A stretch of 64,000 bases of DNA from Hericium rajendrae (taxonomy: Eukaryota; Basidiomycota; Agaricomycetes; Russulales; Hericiaceae), in the NCBI GenBank assembly GCA_033439255.1, contig CM065883.1, forward strand, positions 3,162,001 through 3,226,000. The letters run 5' to 3'. The notes under the pieces are model-generated. The model was not told the origin of the DNA and did not search any database. It saw only the letters and a list, made by a program, of their open reading frames with translations. A program made the position numbers and the translations under genes. The stretch's first letter is position 1; the number at the start of each line of letters is the position of its first letter. Below are positions 22,840 through 33,543 of this stretch, piece by piece.

Positions 22840-23960
22840 CGTATGTTCTCAATTTCAATTCCGCGAGCCCCTTGCTATCAAGGCCCTTCCACCCAAGAGT
22901 CGAACTTGAAAGGACCATTCAGCAAAAAGCCAAGGATACTGTCTTGTCATCGATTGCACAAGTCCTTTTATAGCCTCATACAATATGTCTCGGCTCATCC
23001 ACCGCTTGACTGACAGGTAGACTTGGATCAAATTTCTATTTAAAAATGAAGGTCATAAGTGGTGCCGAGGATGACACGAGGGGTGTTGAAGACGGCAGCA
23101 ATCTGTGGTCGGAATGCGATCAGATATGTCCAAAAATTCTGGAAGTCAAAGGCAATATACTGATGACGTCTGCGTTGCAAGATGTTGGATCGGCAGGAGG
23201 TGTATAAGGAAGAAATCGAACCGACAGCTTGATATGTGCGCATTAAAATGACCACTATCCACTAGTTGCTTGAATAGGGGCACGATTCTCACAACGCAGA
23301 TGGTCGTCATTGGTCGAAGCGAAAAGGTAGAAACTTCATAAACACGAACAGTGACTCCGAACCTAAAGGTGAGACGGACTTGCAAGACGCTCCGTGCTTA
23401 CCCATCCTAACGCGCGTCAGCCTCACCAGAACCAAGATGCGGGCTACGCAGCACGACGCAATTGATGCATGTCAATGATCCTATCGACTACCCATGATCT
23501 TATCGATGCGTTGGCCCCAGCGCCACGGCTGCGATCTCATTCGAAGGCGGCACTCACAGAAGCTATAGGCGGCACCGAGCTGGTCATCTGAGCCGCGCAG
23601 CGCAAAGGCAGAACTACTGTATGTCACAGGTTGACAGCAGTGCATCTACTGGCAGGTGCACACCGCTCGCGAGCGCTTCTTGAAGAGTACTTCAGGCCTC
23701 AGGAGGTGACGACACTCGGCGTCAGGCTGTCGCATATCTTGAGGGGCTAGGCGCCATGTCCGGGCGGCGACGTTTATCGAGTAGCCTTGACGAAGCGTTA
23801 TACAGTAAGGATCATTGCGTTCCTGGAGGGAACGAAATAAGCATGTAGACACTGGACTTTCAGATTCAGATGCACCAGCCGGCCTGGACGCGTGCCTCGC
23901 AAACATGCATATAATACAACAACACGCAATTCGAAATCCACAAACCAACGGCCGACCCAA
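22840..23960. repeat. Oxidase flank repeat, copy 1
   Basis: Matches 25850-26960 throughout by eye: the TATA-containing 5' leader, an upstream block ending TAACGCGCGTCAG, then the 3'-flank block from GGCAGGTGCACA to the oxidase stop region. These direct repeats bracket the intact oxidase and show tandem duplication of an oxidase unit of about 3 kb. Confidence 0.75.
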
Positions 23961-23964
23961 TCAA

Positions 23965-25734
23965 TCACGTAGCACCAGGACCACTGAGACGAGTGACTTT
24001 CGGCCCCACGATATGCGGCCCAATCTGTCCTCCCAAATGCTTCGGCCGCTCCCTCAGCTTCACTGGACCTACGTTTGGGAACCCCGGCGGCCCATCTGGC
24101 TTGGTAGGTTGTCCCGCCTTCGGCGGCAGCCCAAGGCCCGCGTAGTGCGGGAATAGCGGATCTTTGGGCAGATATGAAGGCGGAGGCGGATGCGCAGTCT
24201 GGTTCTTCTTGCGCTTGGCTGCGCCGACGAGCGTCGAGCCTTGCGTCTTATCTCTGCTGATCGGCTTCACGTCCTTGCCGAGCATCTGCTGAACAGCATT
24301 GAGAGCCGACTCGAATGCGCCCGCGATCCAGGTGTGGTGCTGCGAGAGGTGCTCGCCGGCGAAGTAGACATTTCCCTCCTTCGCCACAGCAGGGTCGAAG
24401 CGCGACTTGAACTGCCCGGGAAGGAACATCGCATCTCCTGTCGCGGTCTCGCTCGACCAGACGACGTCGAATGTCTCCATAAGCTCCTCATAGACGTCAA
24501 CGGTGGGACTGTAGAGCTCGTCGAGACACTGCAATGCGAGGCTGCGGCGCTCGAGCGGCGTCAGCGGGAGCCAGGTCGACGCGTCCGTCATCCAGGAGTA
24601 GACCAGCAGCACACCGGGGCCGGTACCGTCGATCCCGTTGGACGGATATGCTACCCAACGAATCGGCAGGTCCGTCGTGGATTGGCCGCCCTTCGTCGTG
24701 GGCTCCGTCGTCTCCCAGAAACGCGTCTTGAAGCGCAGACCCATCTTGTACAGCGACTCGAAGTGCATCGAACGGATCGCCATCTCCTTCGCGGGGCTCC
24801 AGCGCGGACGCTCCGCAATCATCTTCAGCGCCGCAGGCGGGATCGCGAGAATGACACGATCGTACGGTTCCGAGACGAGCCCGTTGTAGCCCTCGGCGGT
24901 GAGCACAACCTTCCGGCCCTTGACAGTGATCGACTGCACACGCGCGCCGAACACAATATTCTCCAGGCCGACGAGATGTGCCATCGCCTGGGGAAGGCGG
25001 TCCATTCCCTTATCGATAGTGTGCCACTCCTTCGTGCTCGCATCCGGGTCGAGGAAATCGGAGTACTGCATGTACAGTTCCGGGCAGCTCAGCGCGAACT
25101 GGTTTGTCTGCGAGCAGACGGTCTCGACAAAGTCGATGACGCTGTCCGGCCAGCCCTGTTTGTTGGCCTCGCCATTGGGAATGGGGCCGAAATTCTTCAA
25201 GAAAAAGCGGAAGGAAAAGTCATCAAATTGCTCGACAATCTGGTCGAACGTCTTGTCCGCAAAGAGCTTTACGGCGGACTCGAGCAGGGTATTCGCGGAC
25301 GTGTTCTTGAAGTTGTCGGGCACAGGCCAGTTGAGCTGCGCAGGTGTGACATCGCCGTACTTATCGCCATCGCCGTTGACGCCGTTTACGAACAGCTTGT
25401 TGCCCGAAGAGTTGAGATAGTAGGTGATCAGGTTGACGTGCATGTCGACGGGGAGATCGGGATGGAGATTTAAGGCTTCGATGAGGCCAAGAAGGATCTT
25501 TTGAAAGTTTGCAGGGGGGATACGCATGGCGCCGGCCTCAAAGTACTGGTCGGGCTGCGCGGTGAAGTGGTAGGTGTAGATGCGCCCGCCGACTCGACCG
25601 CTTGCTTCGTAAATGGTGACGAGGTGGCCCTGGCTCTGCAGCAAAAGAGCTGCGTATAGTCCCGTGGCACCTCCCCCGACAATGCCGACGTTGAGGACTT
25701 GCTTTGCCACCGCGTGCCCAACGTCTGCTTGCAT
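23965..25734 (-). CDS. Flavin amine oxidase, L-amino-acid-oxidase-like
   Basis: One uninterrupted 589-aa frame. The N-terminus has the FAD dinucleotide fold LNVGIVGGGATGLYAALLLQ followed by IYEASGRVGGRIYTY. GAMRIPP is the amine-oxidase motif near the flavin. YDRVILAIPPAALKMI is the typical central strand. The C-terminal FAD signature is GNVYFAGEHLSQHHTWIAGA. A low-complexity Pro/Lys tail of about 100 residues, TAHPPPPSYLPKD to GPGAT, follows the enzyme domain and is shared with two nearby remnants. The expected reaction is oxidative deamination of an amino acid or amine with O2, releasing ammonia and H2O2. No signal peptide is seen. The lack of introns contrasts with the neighbours. A TATA box (25964-25971, minus) is 230 bp upstream, so the 5' leader may contain an intron. 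Substrate unknown. Confidence 0.9.
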   Translation of the reverse strand: MQADVGHAVAKQVLNVGIVGGGATGLYAALLLQSQGHLVTIYEASGRVGGRIYTYHFTAQPDQYFEAGAMRIPPANFQKILLGLIEALNLHPDLPVDMHVNLITYYLNSSGNKLFVNGVNGDGDKYGDVTPAQLNWPVPDNFKNTSANTLLESAVKLFADKTFDQIVEQFDDFSFRFFLKNFGPIPNGEANKQGWPDSVIDFVETVCSQTNQFALSCPELYMQYSDFLDPDASTKEWHTIDKGMDRLPQAMAHLVGLENIVFGARVQSITVKGRKVVLTAEGYNGLVSEPYDRVILAIPPAALKMIAERPRWSPAKEMAIRSMHFESLYKMGLRFKTRFWETTEPTTKGGQSTTDLPIRWVAYPSNGIDGTGPGVLLVYSWMTDASTWLPLTPLERRSLALQCLDELYSPTVDVYEELMETFDVVWSSETATGDAMFLPGQFKSRFDPAVAKEGNVYFAGEHLSQHHTWIAGAFESALNAVQQMLGKDVKPISRDKTQGSTLVGAAKRKKNQTAHPPPPSYLPKDPLFPHYAGLGLPPKAGQPTKPDGPPGFPNVGPVKLRERPKHLGGQIGPHIVGPKVTRLSGPGAT

Positions 25735-25849
25735 GGCTGCGATGTGCGTAAGGATCTGAGCGTCACGCGGAATTTTTCGGAACAGCGCACCGTGATAAGA
25801 TAGATAAATCTGTGAGGTACTTTATTCTCGAAAAGACAAGGGTCTAGAA

Positions 25850-26960
25850 TTCGTACTATCAAGACCCTGGCATCTGAGAGTCGGACATGAGACATACCGT
25901 TCAGCGCAAGATGAAGGACAAATTGAATGGCCTTTTATCAAGTGCATCCAGCCATTTTATAGCTTCGTATGTCTCAGCACATAGTACGGCTTGACGGACA
26001 AATAGACTTGGGTCAACGACGTATCTCTCGGAAAAGGAAAGGAATGAATGACGTCAAGGAGTGTCGAGAATGGCAGTGATGTGAGTTCGGAATGCGATCG
26101 GATATGCCCAGAAATTCTGGAAATCAAAGGCAATTTACCGATGACATCTGCATTGCGAGATGTCGGATCGGCAGAAAGTGTATGAGGAAGAAGCCGACGA
26201 CTTGATATGTACGCACCAGAGTGACTTCACCGCCTGCTAGTAGCCAGTTTAAGGACACCATCCTCACACCGCAGTATGCCCATCATTAGTCGGGATGAGA
26301 AGGTAGAAAGCCCGTAAACACGAACAGCGACTACGAATCTAAAGCCGAGATGGAATCGTAAGAAGCTAGCTCACCCATCCTAACGCGCGTCAGTAAGTAT
26401 CAGAACCAGGATATAGGCTACGCACCACGATGCAGATGCATGTAGTGTCCCAATCGACTACTCTGATCTCATCGATGCCTTGGCCGCAGCGTCGCGGCCA
26501 TCTCGTTTGAAGGTGGCACCCACTAGTCGTCCGCTTATAGCTGGTCATCTGAGCCGCACACGCCGTAAAAGTAGGCCTACTGTATGTCGCAGGTTGACAA
26601 CAGCGCGTCCACTGGCAGGTGCACATGCACGCCCATGCACACCGCTCGTGAGCGCTACTGCAAAGGTGACACCCGCCGTCAGGCTGGCGGATAGTTTGAG
26701 GGGCAGAGCGCCGTGTCCAAGCAGCGATGTTCAGTCCAGCATGCTTGACGAAGTGTTGTAAAGTAAGCGCCATTGCACTCCTGGAGGAAATGAGGTAAGC
26801 ATGGACTCTCAGATTCAGATATAACTTAGCAGGCCTGGGCTCGCGCCTCGTGGACATGCATACAACGCAACAACACGCACCGTGAAATCCACGAACCAAC
26901 GATCGACCGATTCAATAATGGAACGGCAGAGCTAGCGAGACGGCAAACCCTAGGTCCCAC
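25850..26960. repeat. Oxidase flank repeat, copy 2
   Basis: Counterpart of 22840-23960. Its left end is the promoter and leader of the intact oxidase gene. Its right end joins the degenerate oxidase copy at 26935-27180. Confidence 0.75.
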
Positions 26961-27180
26961 GATATACGGTCCGCTCTGCTCTCTAGGATGCATTGGGCGC
27001 GCACTCAGCACTCCCACCCGGGAACTCTGGCGACATGCGACATTTCAGGCCGTCCACTCTTCGACAGGAGCCCGAGGCCAGCGTGATGCAGGAGCATTGC
27101 ATCCTGGGGCAGGTACGACAGCGAAGCCCGTTGTAGCCGTCTGCGGTGAGGAAGATATTCTCGTCGTCGTTGATGGGCGA
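26935..27180 (-). pseudogene. Degenerate L-amino-acid-oxidase-like pseudogene
   Basis: Minus-strand pieces recall the intact gene: LTADGYNGL (intact LTAEGYNGL), LPQDAMLLHHAGLGLLSKSG (intact LPKDPLFPHYAGLGLPPKAG) and YIVGPRVCRL near the end. The pieces lie in different frames. The region between the central strand and the C-terminal tail has been deleted. Clearly non-functional. Confidence 0.75.
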
Positions 27181-27944
27181 TCGATTCCACATGTCCATGG
27201 GCGACATCGGATCGGAGAGTGATAGGGAGATGACGCACGCACATGCCAGGAAATCTGATATCTGCAGAAATTCTGGAGATCTACAAAAAAAAAATACAGC
27301 GGTGACGATTCACTCAAGTGGAGGTATGGGATCGGAAAGTGATAAGGGGATGGCGTACACACCGGTTGACGCAACATGATGCCTCACTCTCATGGATTTC
27401 AGAGCAACCATCGCGACATGAGACCGAATCCAGTCGTCGTTACCAGAGGACACAGGCAGCTTTCGCTACGCAGCAGATATCCACATTGTTAGGTCTGCAC
27501 GCTAGCAACGGGCGCGCACGCGTCCAGAGAAAACTGGACGACCGAGATCTCCCTCCAAGCCGCTCACCTCATCACAGCGCCTCGGTGCAAGACCACGACG
27601 TGCCGTGCTCACCCGTCCGAACGCGCGGAACCAGGCCACACGCCACGCACCTTCACACCCGCACACCCCGCCACCGCACGGCCTTATCGATGCCTTCACA
27701 CAGCGCCGCGGCGATCTCACGAAGCGCACTCCGAAGCCGCAGCCGCGCGCGGGTCACCTGCGCAGAAGCAGGGCGGCGCACGCCGCCTTCCGCATCAAGA
27801 GAATGCGCCGCGGCGCGCACAGGGTGGGTGTGAACATGTGGAGACGGCACCGGGCGTGCGCGGCCCCGAAGCGTCTATGGCGCACACCGGGGCGCCGTGC
27901 GCTTCTGGTCCGATGGGATGCTGTCATTGCTGTTGCGCCGCCGG

Positions 27945-29000
27945 AAGGAACGAAGCGTGGACCCTGTCGCCTGAAGTCAGATGTACGCCAGCCCTGTGCA
28001 TAGGCTCCACGCGGCCATTGCGCCGTCAAAGGGAATGGGGCTGCCAGCTGCCTGCCCGAGTCAGATGTACGCTCAGCGCGCGCCCACGGGCCGCCCGCGC
28101 CTGGCGTGCATGATGCAGCTAGCTACGCGGGGAGCGCGGGGCAGCCTCACTGCGAACACGTTGCTGCGCGCCTGGTAAGTTATCCGGACAGAAAAGCTCA
28201 GTGCTCAAGCGTGTCCGATGAGTGCCGTAAGTGCGAATGCGCAACCCAACCCAACCCAACGAAGTGAGATCCTGTCGCCCAAGTCAAGAGGCACGCCAGT
28301 CCTGCGTCCAGGCGTCCCCGGGCTGCCCTCACGACGTGCCCAACTACACGGAGAGCGCAGGGCGGCCTCACCGCGAACGCGTTGCTGCGCACCTGCAGTT
28401 ATCTAGCCAGCGAGGTGCGTACTTCGAGCAGGCGACAGGCGCTAAACATACCACTACATGGCCGAAGGAATGTTGAAGCCTGCCTGCCCGATGTAGATGC
28501 ACGGCTGACTTGTGCCCAACGATGCCCACGGATCCCGCGCGCCTCGCACGCCGTCAACGGGAACCGGGTGCTGCCAGAGTGAGACGCATGCCCGATGCGC
28601 CCGCGCCTCGCGGGGATGACGCAGCCAGCTATATGGGGAGCGCGGGGCAGCCTCGCTGCGAACGCGTTGCGGTGCACCTGTCGACCATCTAGACAGCGAG
28701 GCTCAGCCCTTCAAGCGGGCTCGACGGCCGCGGTTCGCACCATTGCGTGTGCCGCTGGAGACTGCGATGTTGATACCCGCCTGCCGAATGCATGAGTATG
28801 TGTGCCTGACTTGCGCCCAAAGGTGTCCACGGGCCCAACGCGCCTCGCACGTAGCCATTGCGACATCGGAGGGAATGGGGCATCGCGACCTGTCTGTCAG
28901 AGTCAGGTGTATGCCCAACGCGCGCGATGGTGCACTGGGAGCGTGGAGCGGCCTCGCCGTGCACACGTTCCTGCACCGCGCGCTCGGAACGCGCTCGGGG
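27945..29000. repeat. Four diverged tandem repeats of about 230-300 bp
   Basis: Recurring landmarks are GGGAGCGCGGGGCAGCCTC with CGAACGCGTTGC (near 28130, 28350, 28640 and a weaker copy near 28945) and GTCAGATGTACGCC-like words followed by CGTCAACGGGAA-like words. Spacing is roughly 220-305 bp. The copies are too diverged to give exact borders by eye. Confidence 0.5.
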
Positions 29001-29210
29001 CGCTGACGCGCGCGCGCTGAGGCCGTGCACAATCCGTGACCCATCGCGCGCGCACGACTGGCTTCCGGATCGACGGCCTCCGCGCGTCATTGCAAGCGGC
29101 GCTGTGTCCTTCCCCGCGGGATCGTGGCTTCGAAAGACCAGAACCAGAACCGGCGCCGGCGCAGAGTCGTGGATGCGAAGCCCAGAACGGTGCGGCGTGC
29201 GGATGCGATA

Positions 29211-29572
29211 CAGTGCCTTGCATATTATACTGCAGTCCGCGCCGTGCGATTTCTTGTTTGATCTTGTTTGCCGCGGCCAAATAAATACCCAAAAAGGATA
29301 CTTGCACCGCCTCTCGGCTTCGCGGCTCTGAGGACTATTGCGTTTTGAAGACACCCAACCCATTGAAAATGCTCAGAAGTCTTCCTCATGCTTAGTGAAC
29401 AGATTATACTTACGATTCTAGTAAAACTTCGTACCTGCGGAAGGCCATGAACAAGCAGAACTCTGCACCGGGACCGTATGGTGCCGGGCCGGACCTCCGT
29501 TTATGGCGGTATTTGGCCGCTACAAACAAGGAATCTCACGACGCGGACTGCAGTATAATATGCAAGGCACTG
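29211..29572. mobile_element. MITE with Tc1/mariner-type terminal inverted repeats and TA target duplication
   Basis: A 362-bp element starts CAGTGCCTTGCATATTATAC and ends with the reverse complement. TA lies immediately outside both ends (29209-29210 and 29573-29574). The outer 31 bp of the arms match perfectly. Homology then continues, with gaps, to about 29284 on the left and 29510 on the right. No coding frame for a transposase fits inside, so it is non-autonomous. A CAGT terminus with a TA duplication is the hallmark of the Tc1/mariner/pogo superfamily. Confidence 0.85.
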
Positions 29573-29869
29573 TAAGGCGACGGTGGAGCGACGCCTTCTG
29601 TTCCCGCAGGCGCACACGCGCTCGCCGCCCGCCGCTCCCACACGCCCGCACGGGTGCTGTGCGTGCGAAGAAGCAGCCGGGCGGCTCGCGCGGGCGTGAT
29701 CCGGGGCGCCTCGCTGCGCGCAGATTGAGCGGCGCGGCGGCGCAGGCGGCGCAGGCGGCGATGACGTCGCGCGTCCATCAGCGGCGTGGTGCGCAGATGA
29801 CCCGCTGCCGGCAGCGCGCGGCTGCGCATCTCGCATCTTCCGGGGGGCGGCGCACAGGCGGCGCGGAAG

Positions 29870-30380
29870 TGGGGCTGGCTGCGGACAGGAGGCCGGGTGT
29901 GCGTTTGCGTTTGCGTCCGCGGGGCGCTTAGCGCAGAACATGTCTTCTGCAAGTCTTCTGTGCGATCTCCTAGAGCCCTGACGCGCGGCGGGTGCGTCGT
30001 CGATGGAGCGGAAAGGGCCTGGGGCCGTGTGCTGGGATGTGCTGTGTCAGCAGCGCCGGCGCAGCGCGGCGCGCACTCCTATGCTGCAGCTGTGCGTGAG
30101 TCTGCGTCTGTCTGCATCCGGGCGGGGGAGCGAGGCGGACAGGAGGCCGGTGTACACTTTGCGTTTGTGTCGGCAGTCGGGGCAGTTTGTGTCCGCGGGA
30201 GGGCTTAGCGCAGAACGTGTCTCCCGTGCGCATGCGATCTCGCGGCGGGTACGTCGTCGATGGAGCGGGAGGGCCATGTGCTCGGGTGTGCTGCGTCAGC
30301 AGCGCCGATCATCGCCGCAGCAATCGCGTGTTCCTGTCGCAGTTGCCGCCGGGTTGCGAACGCGCGCGCGCGCGCATCTC
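29870..30380. repeat. Two tandem copies of a GC-rich unit of about 255 bp
   Basis: GCGGACAGGAGGCCGG, CTTAGCGCAGAAC and CGTCGTCGATGGAGCGG recur in the same order at about 29880-30060 and 30135-30300. Confidence 0.6.
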
Positions 30381-31543
30381 GGCCGACGGCACGCCGCCGA
30401 GGGCGTGCCGGAGGGGGCGCCGGGGCGCGGGCGCGGGCGGGATCACGATGGGGCGGGATGTCATCGATTGGGCGCGCGGGAGGGAAGAGGGACCCCGGAG
30501 AGCAGGGGTGATGTCATGGCGTGCGCGGGGCGCGGGTTGCTAGGCGGTGCACGGGCGCAGTACGGCCGTGAGTGTGGTCACACGGCGGATGCGCGCTGGC
30601 GGCTGGCTTCTGTGCTTCGCGTGCGCGCGCGCCGGAAAGGACGGACAAAAGGGGTGGGTGCATGGGACTGCCGGGTTTGGAGTAGGCGGGCGGGGGAGTT
30701 TAGCGTGCGTGCGTGCGAGGCGCGTGGTGGTGGGAGCATATGGGGTCGTTATCGGACAAGCGCGGCGGGTAGCGCGTGCGTCGGCAGTGTCAGACCATCA
30801 GCGAGGCACGCCGGGAGAAGATGTGCCGCGCGGCGCAGCGGTTGGGTGGGAGTGCGCATCATCGGTATCGGCATCATCTGATGCGAGGCAGGCGCTAGGG
30901 TCGTCAAGTGGTCGTCATCGAGATTAGAGTGGGGAAGCGACGGCGGACGGGCGGTGCGAGGCACTGCGGGGCGGGGCGGAGACAGACTGTGTTGGCTGCG
31001 GTGCGCAGGAGTGGGCGGGGGACGGGGAGGCTGCGCAGGTGGTAGGAGCTGCGAGGAAGCGCGAGCAGGAAGGAAGAGCGTGGCTGGGTTCTGAGCGCAT
31101 GGAGGAGGGGAGGAGCGCTGTCGGGAGACGGAACGGAGGGCGACAGGTGGGAGGCGCCGCAGGTGTCGATCGAAGAGGGAGGAATGGGAGGTGCCAGAAA
31201 CGCGGCGTGATCCGCGGCGGTAGCACTGGGCGCGATGCGGTGCGGCGCTGCGGGCGGTTGTGGCATGTCGTTGCCAGACGAGCAACGTGACGACGAGCAG
31301 TGGCGAGCAGACGCGACTTTTGAGGCGACTTAGAAGAATGGAGCGAGGATGGGTGCGGCGGCGGGTAGCGGCGGCGGGGAGGGAGAGGGGCGGGGTCATG
31401 GGACGTGGCCGGCGGGGAGTGCCTGAGCCGGAGAGTGTTCGGGGTCCCTGTGGGAGGGGCGGGGACGTCGCGTGCTTGACTTCCTGTCGCGCCCCGATGG
31501 CCTATATCTATCCACAAGCCTTCTCCTCACTCCCCGTCCTGCC

Positions 31544-33543
31544 ATGTCTCTCTCCCCCCGTCCCCCTCCTCGCTCCTCCCCGCTTACTGCTGCCCCTCCC
31601 GCCCTTCCCCCAGCCACAAATGGTGTATCGCCGGCCGCCGGCTCTCCCGCTCAGCTCGCCACCCTGCTCTCCTCTGTCCTCGTCGAGAATGATATTCTCA
31701 AGCGCGACCTCACCGCCGCCAAGCGCCGCGCAGACCGCTTCGAGTCGCTTTTCCTCCAGCTCTCCCCGCCGAAGAACGGCGCCTCCTCGTCCGACACCTC
31801 CGCATCTCCCTCCGCCATCCCCGAATCCACCATGAAGGTCATCCTCGACCTCGAGGCCCGACTCGAGGCCGAGCGCGCCGCCCGCCACGACGCGGAAACC
31901 AACCTCCGCGCCCTCTCCGAGGCCTGGACAGACCTCGACCGCCACTTTCAGCTCCTCGAAGTGCGTTCCGCTGACGCCCGCGCCGCGTTCACACACGCTC
32001 TTCGTGACGGCGCAGCCAAGGTTCTCCTCAGCCCCGTTCCCGCGTACGCCCAACAGCCGCAGCAGCGCAGGCCGCCTGCTCCCCGCGCCACCCTCGTCCA
32101 GCACTCTCTACCTTCTCTGCCCCCGCCCAATGGCTCTCGCGTCCGCCATCGCGCGTCCGACATCGACGACCACCAGCCGCCCACGAAGCGTCTGCGCCGC
32201 GAGGACCGCTCCGGCCGCTACAGCGAAGACGTGAGTCATGTTCATGTCGTGCTGCGCGTTGTCTGACCCCCCGCCCAGCCGGCCGTTACCGTGCACCCTC
32301 CAGCGAACCCCTACCCTCCCGCTTCCCATCTCCACATCTACCCTACCGCCCCGCACCCGCGCGGCCGCCATCCTACTTCCACGCGTCCCCACGCGCCCAC
32401 CGCGGCGCGCGGCCGTCGTCCGTCGCGCTCTCCGTCCCTGTCGCCCACACGGTCGCGCTCGTCGTCAATGTCGCTCGACGACCTCCTGCTGCAGGTTGCC
32501 ACCGACGAGCGTCCCGCCGCCGGCCACTCTCCCGGCAGCTACCACCCCCGTTCGCAGTCTCCGCCAGACTACCGCGAGCATGCCAGCCACGGCAACGGCA
32601 CTGTGCACCAGTATCAGACACACATCTTCGCGCCCCCTGTCACCGGTCCGCCAGGCAAGAAAGCAAAGCCGGGCGTGCTCGAGAAGGGTGCGTGCCATCG
32701 CTTGCTTGGGGATGTACCCGCTGACATGTCAACAGAGATCCCAGCTCCCGTCCCCGCGCTCCCCGCTGCTCAACAGCCTGCATCGCACCCTCGCGCCCCC
32801 TCGGGCTTGCCGCCCGGCGGCTACCCAGCTACCAACGACAAGGGCCAGCGCATCTGCCGCCAGTGCGGCATGGCCGGCCGCTACAAGGAGGGCAAGTGCG
32901 TCGAGAAATGGGGCCCTGGCCCCGAGGGTCCCGGCACCGTCTGCGATCGGTGAGTCTCTCCCCTCCGCGAGGCACGCGTACGCTGACGCCCCGCAGCTGC
33001 CGCAAGAAGATGAAGCGCGTCGAGCGCCGCGGCACCCTCGACCCGCAGTCGCAGTCCTTCTCCCAGCCGCACTCCCAGCCCTTCGCCCCCGCCGCGCCCC
33101 TCGCCCGCGCGCACACCACCGCCCACCTCCCCGAGCGCGACCCCCACCCCGACCGCGCCGTCTACCGCTCCGACACGCTCGTCGTCTCCGAGCGCGGGCC
33201 CTCGGGCACGCACATCCTCGCCGCGCCGCCGTACCACGCCCCCGCCAAGGCGCGCTCCCCCGCGAGCTCCACGTCCGACAGCAGCGCGCCGCTGCCCGGC
33301 CGCCGGCCGATGCTCAGCACCGTGCGCGTCAAGGAGGACCCGCGCTCGCCGCCGCCTTTGTCCGACGCCGACGGCGAGGTCGACGAGCTCGAGGAGGACG
33401 GCGCGCGCGGCGGCGCCGGCGGCGACGTCGAGGACGAGCTTATGGAGGCTGTCGATGCTGCCGAGGCGAACAGCGTTAAGAGCGCGGGGTCCGCGGCGGG
33501 GTGGGCGCCGCGCGAGGGCGAGGTTGCGCCCGTCGGCGCGTAG
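31544..33543 (+). CDS. Zinc-finger protein with a GATA-like CX2C...CX2C finger
   Basis: Four exons: 31544-32230, 32279-32687, 32736-32949 and 32997-33543, giving 618 aa. The N-terminus is Pro/Ser-rich. A coiled coil follows (LVENDILKRDLTAAKRRADR and ILDLEARLEAERAARHDAE), then a basic patch (PTKRLRRED) and an RS-rich segment. The finger begins ICRQCGMAGRYKEGKCVEKW and closes with CDRC just before RKKMKRVE. That gives CX2C-X25-CX2C, a longer loop than the 17-20 residues of GATA fingers and with an extra Cys. An intron splits the last CDR/C. An acidic C-terminus (DADGEVDELEED) could activate transcription. The coiled coil suggests dimerisation. Nuclear DNA binding is inferred; targets unknown. 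Confidence 0.8.

Larger units (their letters stand above)
27240..31543. other. Gene-poor GC-rich repeat region
   Basis: About 4.3 kb with long overlapping frames on both strands, which GC-rich DNA produces by chance. The proteins are Arg/Ala/Pro-rich and lack motifs. It contains two families of diverged tandem repeats and one MITE, listed separately. The last 700 bp form the promoter side of the zinc-finger gene. I see no gene that I would defend. Confidence 0.6.

Noticed and set aside
24190-25473. 427-codon plus-strand frame
   Set aside because: Lies wholly antisense to the well-supported oxidase gene; Arg/Leu/Glu-rich composition is what GC-rich codons give on the opposite strand.
29431-29441. 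CCTGCGGAAGG, as at the end of 18S rRNA
   Set aside because: Only eleven bases match; no rRNA sequence surrounds it and it lies inside the MITE.
30003-31840. Several long Arg/Pro/Ala-rich frames on both strands
   Set aside because: They overlap each other in a GC-rich repeat area, change frame between repeat copies, and show no splice pattern or motif.
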